From positions 434,001 through 498,000 of the forward strand of contig NC_009937.1 in assembly GCF_000010525.1 (NCBI RefSeq): a stretch of DNA of 64,000 nucleotides, written 5' to 3'. The notes under the pieces were generated by a model. It was not told where the DNA came from, made no database searches, and saw only the letters and a program-made list of their open reading frames with translations. A program made the position numbers and the translations under genes. The DNA comes from Azorhizobium caulinodans ORS 571 (lineage in GTDB: Bacteria > Pseudomonadota > Alphaproteobacteria > Rhizobiales > Xanthobacteraceae). How positions within the stretch are numbered: the first letter of the stretch is position 1; each line of letters starts with the position of its first letter. This document shows, piece after piece, positions 56,332-64,000 of this stretch.

Positions 56332-58167
56332 TTACGCCCCTTCCATCTGCTCCAGTTCGGTGATCATGCTCTCGATGAGGCCGAGGCCGGTCTGCCAGAA
56401 GGCCGGGTCGCGGGCATCGAGGCCGAAGGGAGCGAGCAGCTCCGAATGGTGCTTGGTGCCGCCCGCCGCCAGCATCTCCAGATAGCGCTCGGCGAAGCCG
56501 TCAGAGGCCTTCTGATAGACCGCATAGAGCGAGTTCACGAGGCAGTCGCCGAAGGCATAGGCGTACACATAGAAGGGCGAATGGATGAAGTGCGGGATGT
56601 AGGTCCAGAAGGTCTCGTAGCCCGCGCTGAGATTGATGGCCGGGCCGAGGCTCTCGGTCTGCACGTCCATCCACAGTTCGCCGATGCGCTCGGCGGTGAT
56701 CTCGCCCTGCCGGCGCTCGGTGTGGACCTTGCGCTCGAAGGTGTAGAAGGCGGTCTGGCGGACCACCGTATTGATCATGTCCTCCACCTTCTGGGCGAGC
56801 ATGATCTTGCGCGCCTGCGGCGTCTCGGCGGCGGCGAGCAGGCGGCGGAAGGTCAGCATCTCGCCGAACACGGAGGCCGTCTCCGCCAGCGTCAGCGGGG
56901 TGGGGGCCATGAGCGCGCCCTGCCGGCCGGCCAGCACCTGATGCACGCCGTGGCCCAGCTCGTGGGCGAGCGTCATCACGTCCCGCGGCTTGCCCTGGTA
57001 ATTCAGCAGCACATAGGGATGCGCCGAAGGGACGGTCGGGTGGGCGAAGGCGCCGGGCGACTTGCCGGGGCGCACGGGCGCATCGATCCAGTTCTTGTCG
57101 AAGAAGACGCGGGCGATGTCCGCCATGCGCGGCGAGAAGGTGGAATAGGCGCCGAGGACGGTGTCGCGGGCCTCGTCCCAGCCGATGTCGCGGGTGTCGA
57201 CCTTGGGCAGCGGGGCGTTGCGGTCCCAGAACTCCAGCTTCTCCTTGCCGAACCACTTGGCCTTCAGGGCGTAATAGCGGTGCGACAGGCGCGGGAAGGC
57301 CTCGCGGATGGAGGCCACCATGGCGTCCACCACCTCGCGCTCCACGCGGTTGGCGAGGTGGCGGCTGTCGGCCACATCCTCGAAGCCGCGCCAGCGGTCG
57401 GAGATTTCCTTGTCCTTCGCCAGCGTGTTGGTGATGAGGCTGAAGAGGCGCAGGTTCTCCGAGAAAGTCTGTGCGAGGGCCTGACCGGCTGCCTTGCGCA
57501 CGGCCTCGTTCGGGTCCTGCATCAGGTTCAGCGTGGGCTCGATGGCGAGTTCCTTGCCGTCGACGCTGAAGCGCAGCGAGGACATGGTCTCGTCGAACAG
57601 CCGGCCCCAGGCCCCGCGCGCCGGGCTCGACTTCTCGTGGAACAACTGCTCCACGCGATCTTCGAGCTGATAGGGCTTGTCCTTGCGCAGGTCTTCCACC
57701 CATGGGCGGTAGTGGCCGAAGGCGGCGTCCTTCAGCGCCGCTTCCACCTGCGCATCCTCCAGCCGGTTCATCTCCAGCGTGAAGAACAGGAGATGGGTGG
57801 AGCTGTCGGTCAGCTTTTCCTGAATGTCGCTGAAGAACTTGGCGCGGGCCGGATCGGCGGTGTCGCCCGCATAGACGAGGCTGCCGAAGGAGGCGACACG
57901 GCCCATCAGGTCGTCGATGGCCTCATAGCGCTTCACGGCGGCGCCGAGCTGCGCGCCCGCATCGGCGGCGGCGGCGATATCGGCGAGCTTGCCCTTATAG
58001 TCCGCCTCGAAGGCCTTCGAGAGGGCATCGGCCTCGGCAAGGTCGGTGGCGATCCTGGGATCGTCCATGCCCGCATAGAGGTCGGCAAGGTTCCATTCCG
58101 GCAGCGGCGTGGCCGGCGCGGAGGCGGTCGCGGCGTCAGGGGTCAGGAAGGAAACGGGACCGAACAT
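56332..58167 (-). CDS. pepF: M3 family oligoendopeptidase F
   Basis: A 611-residue cytoplasmic zinc metallopeptidase that degrades short peptides. The HEXXH motif is in LAHELGHGVHQ near residue 400, and the third ligand Glu follows in ETASVFGEMLTF. The N-terminal helical half contains the gating region. ATG 58167 (MFGPVSFL) is chosen because TGGAGG precedes it; an extension to 58236 is low-complexity. It stands alone. Confidence 0.95.
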   Translation of the reverse strand: MFGPVSFLTPDAATASAPATPLPEWNLADLYAGMDDPRIATDLAEADALSKAFEADYKGKLADIAAAADAGAQLGAAVKRYEAIDDLMGRVASFGSLVYAGDTADPARAKFFSDIQEKLTDSSTHLLFFTLEMNRLEDAQVEAALKDAAFGHYRPWVEDLRKDKPYQLEDRVEQLFHEKSSPARGAWGRLFDETMSSLRFSVDGKELAIEPTLNLMQDPNEAVRKAAGQALAQTFSENLRLFSLITNTLAKDKEISDRWRGFEDVADSRHLANRVEREVVDAMVASIREAFPRLSHRYYALKAKWFGKEKLEFWDRNAPLPKVDTRDIGWDEARDTVLGAYSTFSPRMADIARVFFDKNWIDAPVRPGKSPGAFAHPTVPSAHPYVLLNYQGKPRDVMTLAHELGHGVHQVLAGRQGALMAPTPLTLAETASVFGEMLTFRRLLAAAETPQARKIMLAQKVEDMINTVVRQTAFYTFERKVHTERRQGEITAERIGELWMDVQTESLGPAINLSAGYETFWTYIPHFIHSPFYVYAYAFGDCLVNSLYAVYQKASDGFAERYLEMLAAGGTKHHSELLAPFGLDARDPAFWQTGLGLIESMITELEQMEGA

Positions 58168-58324
58168 GGCGCCTCCAGAAGCGTCGAAACGACTGTGCCG
58201 GTCATACCGCGCAACCGCGCCCGCCTTCAACGCCATGCGCGCCCTTTTGATGCCGCAGCTGTGCCCGTTTCGTTAACCCAGTCCGGTGAAGCTTGTGGGA
58301 ATCGTGCGGGGCCGGATTCCTATT

Positions 58325-59035
58325 ATGTCGCGTATCCTTTTGGTGGAAGACGATTTTTTCGAATGCAGCCGGGTCGAATCGGCGCTCTTGCATCAGGGGC
58401 ATGAGGTGGTCTGCGTGGGCGACGGAGACGCGGCGCTCGCCCGTCTCGATGCCGAACCGTTCGACCTCATGCTGCTCGATCTGGTGCTCCCCGGCCTCGA
58501 CGGCATGGGCGTGCTGCGGACGCTCGAGGCGCGCGGGTCCAGCGTGCCCGTCATTGTCAGCGTGACGCCGGCCGGCATCGACGGCGCTGCATCGGCCATC
58601 CGGGCGGGCGCGCGGGACTTCGTGGTGAAGCCCGCCGGCGCCCTTCGCCTCAAGGTGGCGATCACGAATGCGTTGGCGCTCGCCGGGGCAGGGGCGGTGT
58701 CCGAGCGCCCTGCCGCGCCCGTTGCCGGCGCGCCGGTGCGCCTGCGTCTGGCCCATGACGCGGACTGGACTGCGCAGGACCGCAGCGGCCAGCCGGCCCC
58801 AAAAGCCTGCGGCATCAACGAGAGTCTGCCGTTCCTTGATGCCCTCGGCCATACCCGCACGCTGGAGCAGCTGGAGGCGGACGCCATCCGCGCGGCGGTT
58901 TCGCTCTACGGCGGACGCATGAGCGAGGTGGCGCGCCGCCTCGGCATCGGCCGGTCCACCCTTTACCGAAAGCTAAGTGCTTTGGGCTTGCCTGTTCCCG
59001 AGCCGGTTTCGCCGCTGGCTGTTGCCGCCGAGTGA
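58325..59035 (+). CDS. Orphan response regulator with Fis-type HTH
   Basis: A 236-residue protein. The receiver has the acidic pair in ILLVEDD, the phospho-acceptor Asp52 in LLDLVLPGLDG and the Lys in FVVKPAG. A long linker (residues about 120-180) leads to a Fis-family helix-turn-helix (SEVARRLGIGRSTLYRKLSA). It is an NtrC-type regulator with the AAA+ sigma-54 domain missing, so it probably acts with sigma-70-type polymerase. No histidine kinase gene is adjacent. ATG 58325 is chosen over GTG 58286. Confidence 0.9.
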   Translation: MSRILLVEDDFFECSRVESALLHQGHEVVCVGDGDAALARLDAEPFDLMLLDLVLPGLDGMGVLRTLEARGSSVPVIVSVTPAGIDGAASAIRAGARDFVVKPAGALRLKVAITNALALAGAGAVSERPAAPVAGAPVRLRLAHDADWTAQDRSGQPAPKACGINESLPFLDALGHTRTLEQLEADAIRAAVSLYGGRMSEVARRLGIGRSTLYRKLSALGLPVPEPVSPLAVAAE

Positions 59036-59200
59036 CAGGGCGGCGTCCGTCGCGTTTGGAAAGCAGGATTGATTTTGCTTTTCCGGCGGCGATGGCAATG
59101 CTCGCTATGGTTAAGCATGTGACTCGCTGCGCGGGTCGCACCGTCAGGTCAGGCCATGTCAGGCGAACCGCATCCGGCGCTGAGGCGCAGGGTGGTGGGC

Positions 59201-59233
59201 AAAGTTGGGGCAGGCTGAGAAAAGTTGGGTCAG
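59201..59233. repeat. 13-bp direct repeat before the L,D-transpeptidase gene
   Basis: AAAGTTGGGGCAG at 59201-59213 and AAAGTTGGGTCAG at 59221-59233, 20 bp apart. The second copy directly precedes the ATG at 59234. Confidence 0.45.
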
Positions 59234-61174
59234 ATGAAGCGTCCCTTGCTGCGTCCTCTTCCGTGGCCGTCCGCCGGCCGCGTCTTCGCCGGCTTGATGC
59301 TCGGTGCGGTGTTCGCCGGCGCCGGCCTGCCGGTGCTGATGCCGGCCGACCCGGCCGTCGCCTCCACCGATGACACCTCCCCCGCGAGCCGTGCGGCTGC
59401 GGCCTCCGAGGCCAATGGCATCGCCTGGCCGCCGGCCCATGTGGAGCCGGGCCACGTGTCCACGCCGGCCGCGAAGCAGGCGACCCCCGCCGCTCCCGTA
59501 ACGCCGGCGCCCGCCGCGACGCAGGCTGCAACCCCCGCTCCGTCCGCCCCCGCGGCGCCGGCCAATGCCGCTGCCACTCCGGCCGCGCCTGCGGTCGCAA
59601 CCCCGTCCACCACGGCGGAAGCCCCCAAGCTCAATCCCTTGGCTGAGCAGGTGCGCCAGATCCTCGCCGTTCCCGCGCTTGAGGGGCTCGGCATCACCAA
59701 GCGCGAGCAGGAGGCCATCCAGTCCTTCTATGCCGCGCGTCAGGACGAGCCGGTCTTCGTCACCGACAAGGGCCTGAATGCCGTCGGCAAGGGCGTCGAG
59801 GCGCGTTTCGCCGCCGCTGCCGAGGATGGCCTCGATCCGGCCGCCTATCCGGTGCCCAAGCTCGCGGCCCAGCCGGACCTGCCGGCGCTTGCCCGCGCCG
59901 AGGTGCGTCTCGCGGCCTCGGCCCTCCTTTACGCGCGCCACGCCCAGGCCGGCCGCTTCGATCCCTCGCGGATCTCGCCCCAGCTCACGCCGCTGCGCAC
60001 CTTCCCCGATCCGGTGACGGTGCTCTCCGGCCTCGTCGACGCCAAGGACGCCAGCGCGGTGCTGGCCGCCTACAACCCCACCCATGCCGGTTACAAGGCC
60101 CTGAAGGCGAAGCTCGCGCTGGCCGACAGCCACGCCGGCCCCGCGCCCGTGCGGGTGCCCGGCGGCCCGACGCTGCGTCCCGGTGACATGGATGCCCGCG
60201 TGCCGGCGCTGCGCGCTCGCCTCGGCCTCAAGTCCGCGACCGCCAGCGACCGCCTCTATGACGCCGATCTCGCCCGCGCCGTCGCCGCCTTCCAGGGCGC
60301 CTCGGGCCTCAATGCGGACGGCGTCGTCGGCCCCTCGACGCTGGAAGTGCTGAACCGGGTGGAAAACCCGGCCGAGCGCCGCGCCGACATCATCGCGAAT
60401 ATGGAGCGCTGGCGCTGGCTGCCGCGCGATCTCGGCTCCGTCCATGTGATGGTGAACATTCCCGAGTTCGTGGTGCGCGTGGTGGATGACGGCAAGACCA
60501 TCCACCAGACCCGCGTGGTGGTGGGCAAGCCGGAGAACCAGACGCCGCTGCTGACGCACGACATGGAATATGTCGTGCTGAACCCCTACTGGAACATCCC
60601 GCCCTCCATCGCCCGCAAGGAGATGCTGCCGAACCTCCAGCGCGATCCCTATTTCCTCGCCCGCCAGGGCATGGAGGTGGTGAAGAACGGACGCGTGGTG
60701 GACCCCGGCACGGTGAACTGGGCGCAGGGCACGGGCGGCTATTCCTTCCGCCAGCCCCCCGGCGAGCGCAATGCGCTCGGCCGCATCAAGTTCATGTTCC
60801 CGAACGACCACTCGGTCTATCTGCACGACACGCCGTCCAAGGCGCTGTTCGCCAACGACCGGCGCGCCTACAGCCACGGCTGCATCCGCGTGCAGGATCC
60901 GCTGAAGTTCGCCGAGGTCATCTTCAACATCGGCATGCCCGGACAGGGCTGGACCGATGAGAAGATCGGCAAGATGCTCGGCGGCGCGGAGCGCTATCTC
61001 ACGCTCAAGCAGCGCATTCCCGTTCACCTCGTCTATTTCACCACCTTCGTGGATGACAGCGGCCGCCTCGTCTCGCGCGAGGATGTCTATGGCACCAACG
61101 CCAAGGTGAAGGAGGCCCTCGGCCTCGACGGCGAGCAGAAGGTGGCCGGCCGCGCGGTGCCCGTCCCCCGCTGA
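59234..61174 (+). CDS. Murein L,D-transpeptidase (YcbB/LdtD-like)
   Basis: A 646-residue periplasmic enzyme. An N-terminal membrane/signal segment (about residues 15-35) is followed by a long Ala/Pro/Thr linker, an YcbB scaffold region, a peptidoglycan-binding domain (AVAAFQGASGLNADGVVGPS) and the catalytic YkuD domain. The active site is YSHGCIRVQDP, with Cys550. The enzyme forms 3-3 cross-links or anchors proteins to the wall. ATG 59234 follows a direct repeat and has only a weak ribosome site; an upstream TTG is possible. A terminator follows. Confidence 0.93.
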   Translation: MKRPLLRPLPWPSAGRVFAGLMLGAVFAGAGLPVLMPADPAVASTDDTSPASRAAAASEANGIAWPPAHVEPGHVSTPAAKQATPAAPVTPAPAATQAATPAPSAPAAPANAAATPAAPAVATPSTTAEAPKLNPLAEQVRQILAVPALEGLGITKREQEAIQSFYAARQDEPVFVTDKGLNAVGKGVEARFAAAAEDGLDPAAYPVPKLAAQPDLPALARAEVRLAASALLYARHAQAGRFDPSRISPQLTPLRTFPDPVTVLSGLVDAKDASAVLAAYNPTHAGYKALKAKLALADSHAGPAPVRVPGGPTLRPGDMDARVPALRARLGLKSATASDRLYDADLARAVAAFQGASGLNADGVVGPSTLEVLNRVENPAERRADIIANMERWRWLPRDLGSVHVMVNIPEFVVRVVDDGKTIHQTRVVVGKPENQTPLLTHDMEYVVLNPYWNIPPSIARKEMLPNLQRDPYFLARQGMEVVKNGRVVDPGTVNWAQGTGGYSFRQPPGERNALGRIKFMFPNDHSVYLHDTPSKALFANDRRAYSHGCIRVQDPLKFAEVIFNIGMPGQGWTDEKIGKMLGGAERYLTLKQRIPVHLVYFTTFVDDSGRLVSREDVYGTNAKVKEALGLDGEQKVAGRAVPVPR

Positions 61175-61207
61175 GGGCGCTTCTAGCCGCACTGATCCCG
61201 ATGTCCG

Positions 61208-61236
61208 AAAGGGGCCGCCCGCGTGCGGCCCCTTTT
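61208..61236 (+). terminator. Terminator of the L,D-transpeptidase gene
   Basis: 11-bp stem AAAGGGGCCGC (61208-61218) / GCGGCCCCTTT (61225-61235) with a T-run. Confidence 0.85.
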
Positions 61237-61356
61237 GCTTTTGAAGCCTGCGCGCTCGGCTGAAAAGCCGTGGGTAAATCGGTCGGGATTGTGGCAACGG
61301 GTGTTGGCGGCAATCCGCCTGTTTAGGAATTCATTTGGAATTTCCGTTAACTAAAG

Positions 61357-61375
61357 CTTGCGTGTAACTTGCGTG
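61357..61375. promoter_or_regulatory. One-turn direct repeat CTTGCGTG
   Basis: CTTGCGTG at 61357-61364 and 61368-61375, 11 bp apart (one helical turn), in the AT-richer part of the gap before the YcbK-like gene. Possible activator site. Confidence 0.35.
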
Positions 61376-61544
61376 ACACAGGCGGGCGGCAAGATTCCGC
61401 CACAGTGCACGGCTACTCACGCCAGCGTGACTACAGGGCGACGGGCGTCAACCCGCCCTTAACCGAGCCCGGCAAGACTCTGTTGAGCATCGCACCGCGC
61501 GTACGCGCGCGGCATGGATAGACCTGAGCCTCGGGTTCTGGATT

Positions 61545-63101
61545 TTGCCGAACAAGAACAACACTCGCCTTCCGCTTCGCATCTGGACGTCGGACCGGAG
61601 CGGCATCGCGCTCTCGCCCTCCGTGCGGCGGACCGCCCGTTCGCTGGCGGTGGCGGCGACCCTCTTCCTGTGCGGCACCGGCACGTTGCAGAACGCCGTC
61701 GCGAACGGCGACACGCGCACGCTCACCTTCACGAATCCCCACACGGGCGAAGCCGGCTCCTTCACCTTCAAGAAGGACGGCCGCTACGACCCGGAAGTGC
61801 TGAAGCAGCTTAACTGGCTCGCGCGCGACTGGCGCAAGGATGAGCCCATCGAGATGGACCCCCATCTCTTTGACCTCCTCTGGGAGGTCTATCGGGAGGT
61901 CGGGGCAACCGCGCCCATCACCCTCCTGTGCGGCTACCGCTCGCCCTCCACCAATGCGATGCTCCGCTCCCGCAGCAAGGCGGTGGCCGAGACCAGCCAG
62001 CACATGCGCGGCAGGGCGATGGACTTCTACATCCCCGGCGTGCGCCTCGCGGAACTGCGCGAGACCGGCCTGCGGCTCCAGCGCGGCGGCGTCGGCTTCT
62101 ATCCGTCGCAGAACTTCGTCCATATGGACACCGGCGGCGTGCGCATGTGGCCGCGCATGAGCCGCGAGGAACTGGCCCGCGTCTTCCCGGATGGCAAGAC
62201 CGTGCTCATTCCCACCGACGGCAAGCCCATGTCCGGCTACCAGCTGGCGCTGGCGGAACTGGAAGCGCGTGGCAGCGTCGCCTCCGACGCGCCGCAGGCC
62301 GACGGCTTCAAGGGCATCCGCAATTTCTTCGCCTCCCTGTTCGGCAAGCCGGCGCCGGAGGAAAGCGACGCGGGCGAAGTGGAAGGCGTGCAGCCCGAGC
62401 GCGCGCCGCGCGCCACCCAGGTGGCGAGCGCGGCCCCGTCCCGTGCCGCGACCCCGGCTCCGGCGCCCGCCGCTTCTGCGCCTCTGCCGCCGCCGCAGGC
62501 CTCCCGTCCGGTCGTGACCGCCGTTTCCACAACGCCGCTGCCCTCCGCCCGTCCGGCCGAGATCGCCGCCGCCGCCATGCTCACCGCCCACGCCACCAAC
62601 GCGCCCTTTGCGCCGCTGCCCATCAAGCGGCCGCAGGCGCCGACGCAGGTGGCGAGCCTGGAACCGGCCGGCGCGCCGGTGCCGTTGCCCGCCGTCATCA
62701 TGCGCGGCACCAGCGAGCGCAGCGAGATCATGGGGCCGCCGCCCTCCACCGCGCTCGGCTATGCCGCCGGCGGCGACATCGCGTCGGCCCTGCCGCCCAA
62801 TCCCGCCATCGCCGCCGCGCCCCAGCCGCGCCTGCGCGGTTCGAGCCGCACGGCTGCGGACATCCCGTTCGGCCGCGTGTTCCGCGGTCCGGGCCTGTGG
62901 GGCGAGGCCTATCTCAAGATGCCGGAGACGCGGGTCTTCACCGCCTTCCTCACCGCGCCGCAGGAAGTGGTGGCGCAGGGATTCGGCAAGGACCCCATGG
63001 GCGGCCTCTCCACCTCGCGCTTCAGCGGCGAGGCGATTGCTGTGCTGCCGACCTACGTCTTCCAGGCGCCGCCCGTGCGCCTGAGCCAGCGCGGGCTGTG
63101 A
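61545..63101 (+). CDS. YcbK/DUF882 family peptidase with long Pro/Ala tail
   Basis: A 518-residue exported protein. Residues about 28-52 are a hydrophobic export segment. The M15/DUF882 catalytic domain (about 55-220) has SQHMRGRAMDFYIPG (His and Asp) and NFVHMDTGG (His) as zinc ligands. The last 280 residues are Ala/Pro-rich and end with a small globular region (FGRVFRGPGLWGEAYLKMPE). Relatives cut or trim peptidoglycan peptides. The start TTG 61545 is tentative. It follows an L,D-transpeptidase, a second wall enzyme, and precedes a perfect terminator. Confidence 0.88.
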   Translation: MPNKNNTRLPLRIWTSDRSGIALSPSVRRTARSLAVAATLFLCGTGTLQNAVANGDTRTLTFTNPHTGEAGSFTFKKDGRYDPEVLKQLNWLARDWRKDEPIEMDPHLFDLLWEVYREVGATAPITLLCGYRSPSTNAMLRSRSKAVAETSQHMRGRAMDFYIPGVRLAELRETGLRLQRGGVGFYPSQNFVHMDTGGVRMWPRMSREELARVFPDGKTVLIPTDGKPMSGYQLALAELEARGSVASDAPQADGFKGIRNFFASLFGKPAPEESDAGEVEGVQPERAPRATQVASAAPSRAATPAPAPAASAPLPPPQASRPVVTAVSTTPLPSARPAEIAAAAMLTAHATNAPFAPLPIKRPQAPTQVASLEPAGAPVPLPAVIMRGTSERSEIMGPPPSTALGYAAGGDIASALPPNPAIAAAPQPRLRGSSRTAADIPFGRVFRGPGLWGEAYLKMPETRVFTAFLTAPQEVVAQGFGKDPMGGLSTSRFSGEAIAVLPTYVFQAPPVRLSQRGL

Positions 63102-63132
63102 CCCGCGCCTTTCGCGCGACGGTCCAGACATG

Positions 63133-63165
63133 AAAAAGGCCCGGCGCGATGCGCCGGGCCTTTTT
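63133..63165. terminator. Bidirectional terminator
   Basis: Perfect 15-bp stem AAAAAGGCCCGGCGC (63133-63147), GAT loop, GCGCCGGGCCTTTTT (63151-63165). It serves the YcbK-like gene and, from the other side, gapR. Confidence 0.95.
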
Positions 63166-63188
63166 GTGTTCCGAGGGGCTGTGCCGCC

Positions 63189-63443
63189 TCAGGCGAGGCC
63201 GAGGGCCTGCATGTAGAGTTCGAGGATCGCTTCCTGCTCCTGACGCTCCTGCGCGTCCTGGCGGCGGATCTGCACGATCTTGCGGACGGCCTTGGAATCG
63301 AAGCCACGCGCCTTCAGCTCCGCATAGACGTCCTTGATGTCGTCCGCGATCGCCTTCTTCTCTTCTTCAAGGCGCTCGATGCGCTCGACGAACTGCCTGA
63401 GCTCATCGGCGGCGACCCCGGTATCAGCCACGTCTGCCGTCAT
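63189..63443 (-). CDS. gapR: GapR family (DUF2312) DNA-binding protein
   Basis: An 84-residue all-helical protein. The signature [20 protein letters not shown] and the later [20 protein letters not shown] match the Caulobacter GapR coiled-coil, a nucleoid protein that clamps overtwisted DNA and helps topoisomerases during replication. ATG 63443 is chosen; a longer start at 63485 adds a segment not typical of the family. A 6-bp-arm palindrome lies at 63475-63491 upstream. Confidence 0.93.
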   Translation of the reverse strand: MTADVADTGVAADELRQFVERIERLEEEKKAIADDIKDVYAELKARGFDSKAVRKIVQIRRQDAQERQEQEAILELYMQALGLA

Positions 63444-63474
63444 TCTCTCACTCCTGCCCGCCGTCCGGGCCATG

Positions 63475-63491
63475 TGCACCATCACGGTGCA
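63475..63491. promoter_or_regulatory. Palindrome upstream of gapR
   Basis: TGCACC-ATCAC-GGTGCA, 6-bp perfect arms, 32 bp before the gapR ATG. Possible operator. Confidence 0.35.
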
Positions 63492-63580
63492 GAATTGTCC
63501 TGCGCTCCTCCATCAAGAGCGGTCCGGCCCCGAGAGGCCGCTGTCGAAGGGGAAGGTGGCGCCCGGCCCAAAGCGTGCGC

Positions 63581-63613
63581 GCCCCTCCACCATTGGGGGG
63601 AGGATAGAGGGGC
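63581..63613. repeat. Short C/G-tract palindromic element
   Basis: Outer arms GCCCCTC (63581-63587) / GAGGGGC (63607-63613) with an inner CCTCC/GGAGG pairing. It resembles the tract composition of the larger element at 34712-34865 and may be a degenerate or partial relative. Confidence 0.4.
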
Positions 63614-63687
63614 AAAGAAGAGCGTCCCGTCAAGGACGCGTCCCCGCAATCCACGCCGGTGGGGAAAACCCCGCAATTCCTGTTGCC

Positions 63688-63993
63688 TCAATGGCTGGGC
63701 TTGGCCTGCTCGAAGGCGGCTTTCTGGGCGTCGGTCGCCTCGCGCTGGTGGAGCGCCTTCCAGTCCTCATAGGGCATGCCGTAGATGGCCTGCCGGCTCT
63801 CGTCCTTGCTCAGCGGCAGGCCCGCTTCCTGGGCTGCGTCCAGATACCAGTTGGACAGGCAGTTGCGGCAGAAGCCGGCGAGGTTCATCAGGTCGATGTT
63901 CTGCACGTCGGTGCGTGCAGCGAGATGCGCCACCAGCCGGCGGAAGGCGGCGGCCTCCAGCTTGGTGCGTTCGTCTTCCGACAGGTCGGTCAT
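63688..63993 (-). CDS. DUF1244 family protein
   Basis: A 101-residue soluble protein. The family core NLAGFCRNCLSNWYLDAAQE and YGMPYEDWKALHQREATDAQ is present; the CxxC pair (FCRNC) is conserved in the family and may bind metal or form a disulfide. ATG 63993 lies 7 bp from the window edge, so its promoter is not visible. Widespread in alphaproteobacteria, with no assigned function. Confidence 0.93.
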   Translation of the reverse strand: MTDLSEDERTKLEAAAFRRLVAHLAARTDVQNIDLMNLAGFCRNCLSNWYLDAAQEAGLPLSKDESRQAIYGMPYEDWKALHQREATDAQKAAFEQAKPSH

Positions 63994-64000
63994 GTTCAGG

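Larger units (their letters stand above)
61175..61544. other. Intergenic region upstream of the YcbK-like gene
   Basis: About 370 bp. It contains the L,D-transpeptidase terminator, an AT-rich stretch near 61320-61360, a one-turn direct repeat (61357-61375) and a GC palindrome CGCGCGTACGCGCG at 61496-61509. The YcbK-like promoter is probably here. Confidence 0.6.

Noticed and set aside
56446..58404. A 652-codon open frame antisense to pepF
   Set aside because: Shadow of the pepF gene; no recognisable family.

Overview
This is a 64 kb chromosomal segment of a high-GC alphaproteobacterium. The gene set (TIGR02301, DUF1244, GapR-type protein, aa3-type cytochrome oxidase subunit IV, three-gene pnt transhydrogenase, class I lysyl-tRNA synthetase, GTTC-N7-GTTC type SOS box) points to Hyphomicrobiales, and the overall flavour is Xanthobacteraceae (Azorhizobium/Xanthobacter-like). 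That placement is inference from gene content, not a database result. Coding density is very high, many neighbours overlap by 4 bp (ATGA/GTGA), and no prophage, insertion sequence, CRISPR array, rRNA or tRNA was recognised.

Layout. 1-9.9 kb: the 3' part of a class I lysyl-tRNA synthetase, a secreted alpha/beta hydrolase, an acyltransferase-3 membrane protein, a 1-Cys peroxiredoxin, an orphan sulfotransferase-like protein, a small membrane protein plus a MATE exporter, a DUF952 protein, an S24/LexA-like repressor, and an ECF41-type sigma factor coupled to a carboxymuconolactone decarboxylase with a textbook ECF41 promoter. 10-13.3 kb: a large sulfotransferase-like/glycosyltransferase fusion divergent from a NeuD/PglD-like acetyltransferase, probably surface polysaccharide modification. 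13.3-18.2 kb: an ATP-dependent DNA ligase with its ligase-associated exonuclease, then a methyltransferase and a phosphatase/HD hydrolase pair. 18.2-26.2 kb: housekeeping genes (NUDIX, TIGR02301, YgfZ, Tag glycosylase, MFS, a MocR regulator divergent from a PNPOx-fold protein, GNAT, Sua5). 26.3-34.6 kb: a metallo-beta-lactamase fold protein, a DUF3096 peptide, pyruvate phosphate dikinase, an OmpA-like protein, a membrane protein, an LLM flavin enzyme and a histone-deacetylase-like hydrolase.

34.6-44.5 kb: a G/C-tract palindromic element, an AIM24-family protein, a GAF-PAS-GGDEF-EAL protein, a GNAT enzyme, a bilobed pepsin-like protease downstream of a C12 tract, a two-subunit molybdenum hydroxylase (Ior type) with an HxlR regulator, and an NmrA-like reductase plus FrnE-like thiol oxidoreductase. 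44.5-46.8 kb: groESL with a CIRCE operator; its 3' end is followed by tandem 77-bp repeats that re-encode the GroEL tail motif GGGMDF. 47-53 kb: a lipoprotein, a VOC protein, an SplB-like (PA0069 family) radical SAM protein preceded by a LexA box, a cytochrome oxidase subunit IV, and pntAA-pntAB-pntB. 53-64 kb: a truncated XRE remnant, an MFS/MarR pair sharing an operator motif, an SGNH hydrolase, a coiled-coil orphan, PepF, an orphan Fis-type response regulator, an L,D-transpeptidase, a YcbK-type peptidase, GapR and DUF1244.

The strongest leads are the SOS-box-controlled radical SAM gene, the groL tail repeats with a possible coupled 22-residue ORF, the complete ECF41 module with its target promoter, the pepsin-like protease behind a slippery homopolymer, and the nested dyad upstream of the Ior-type hydroxylase.
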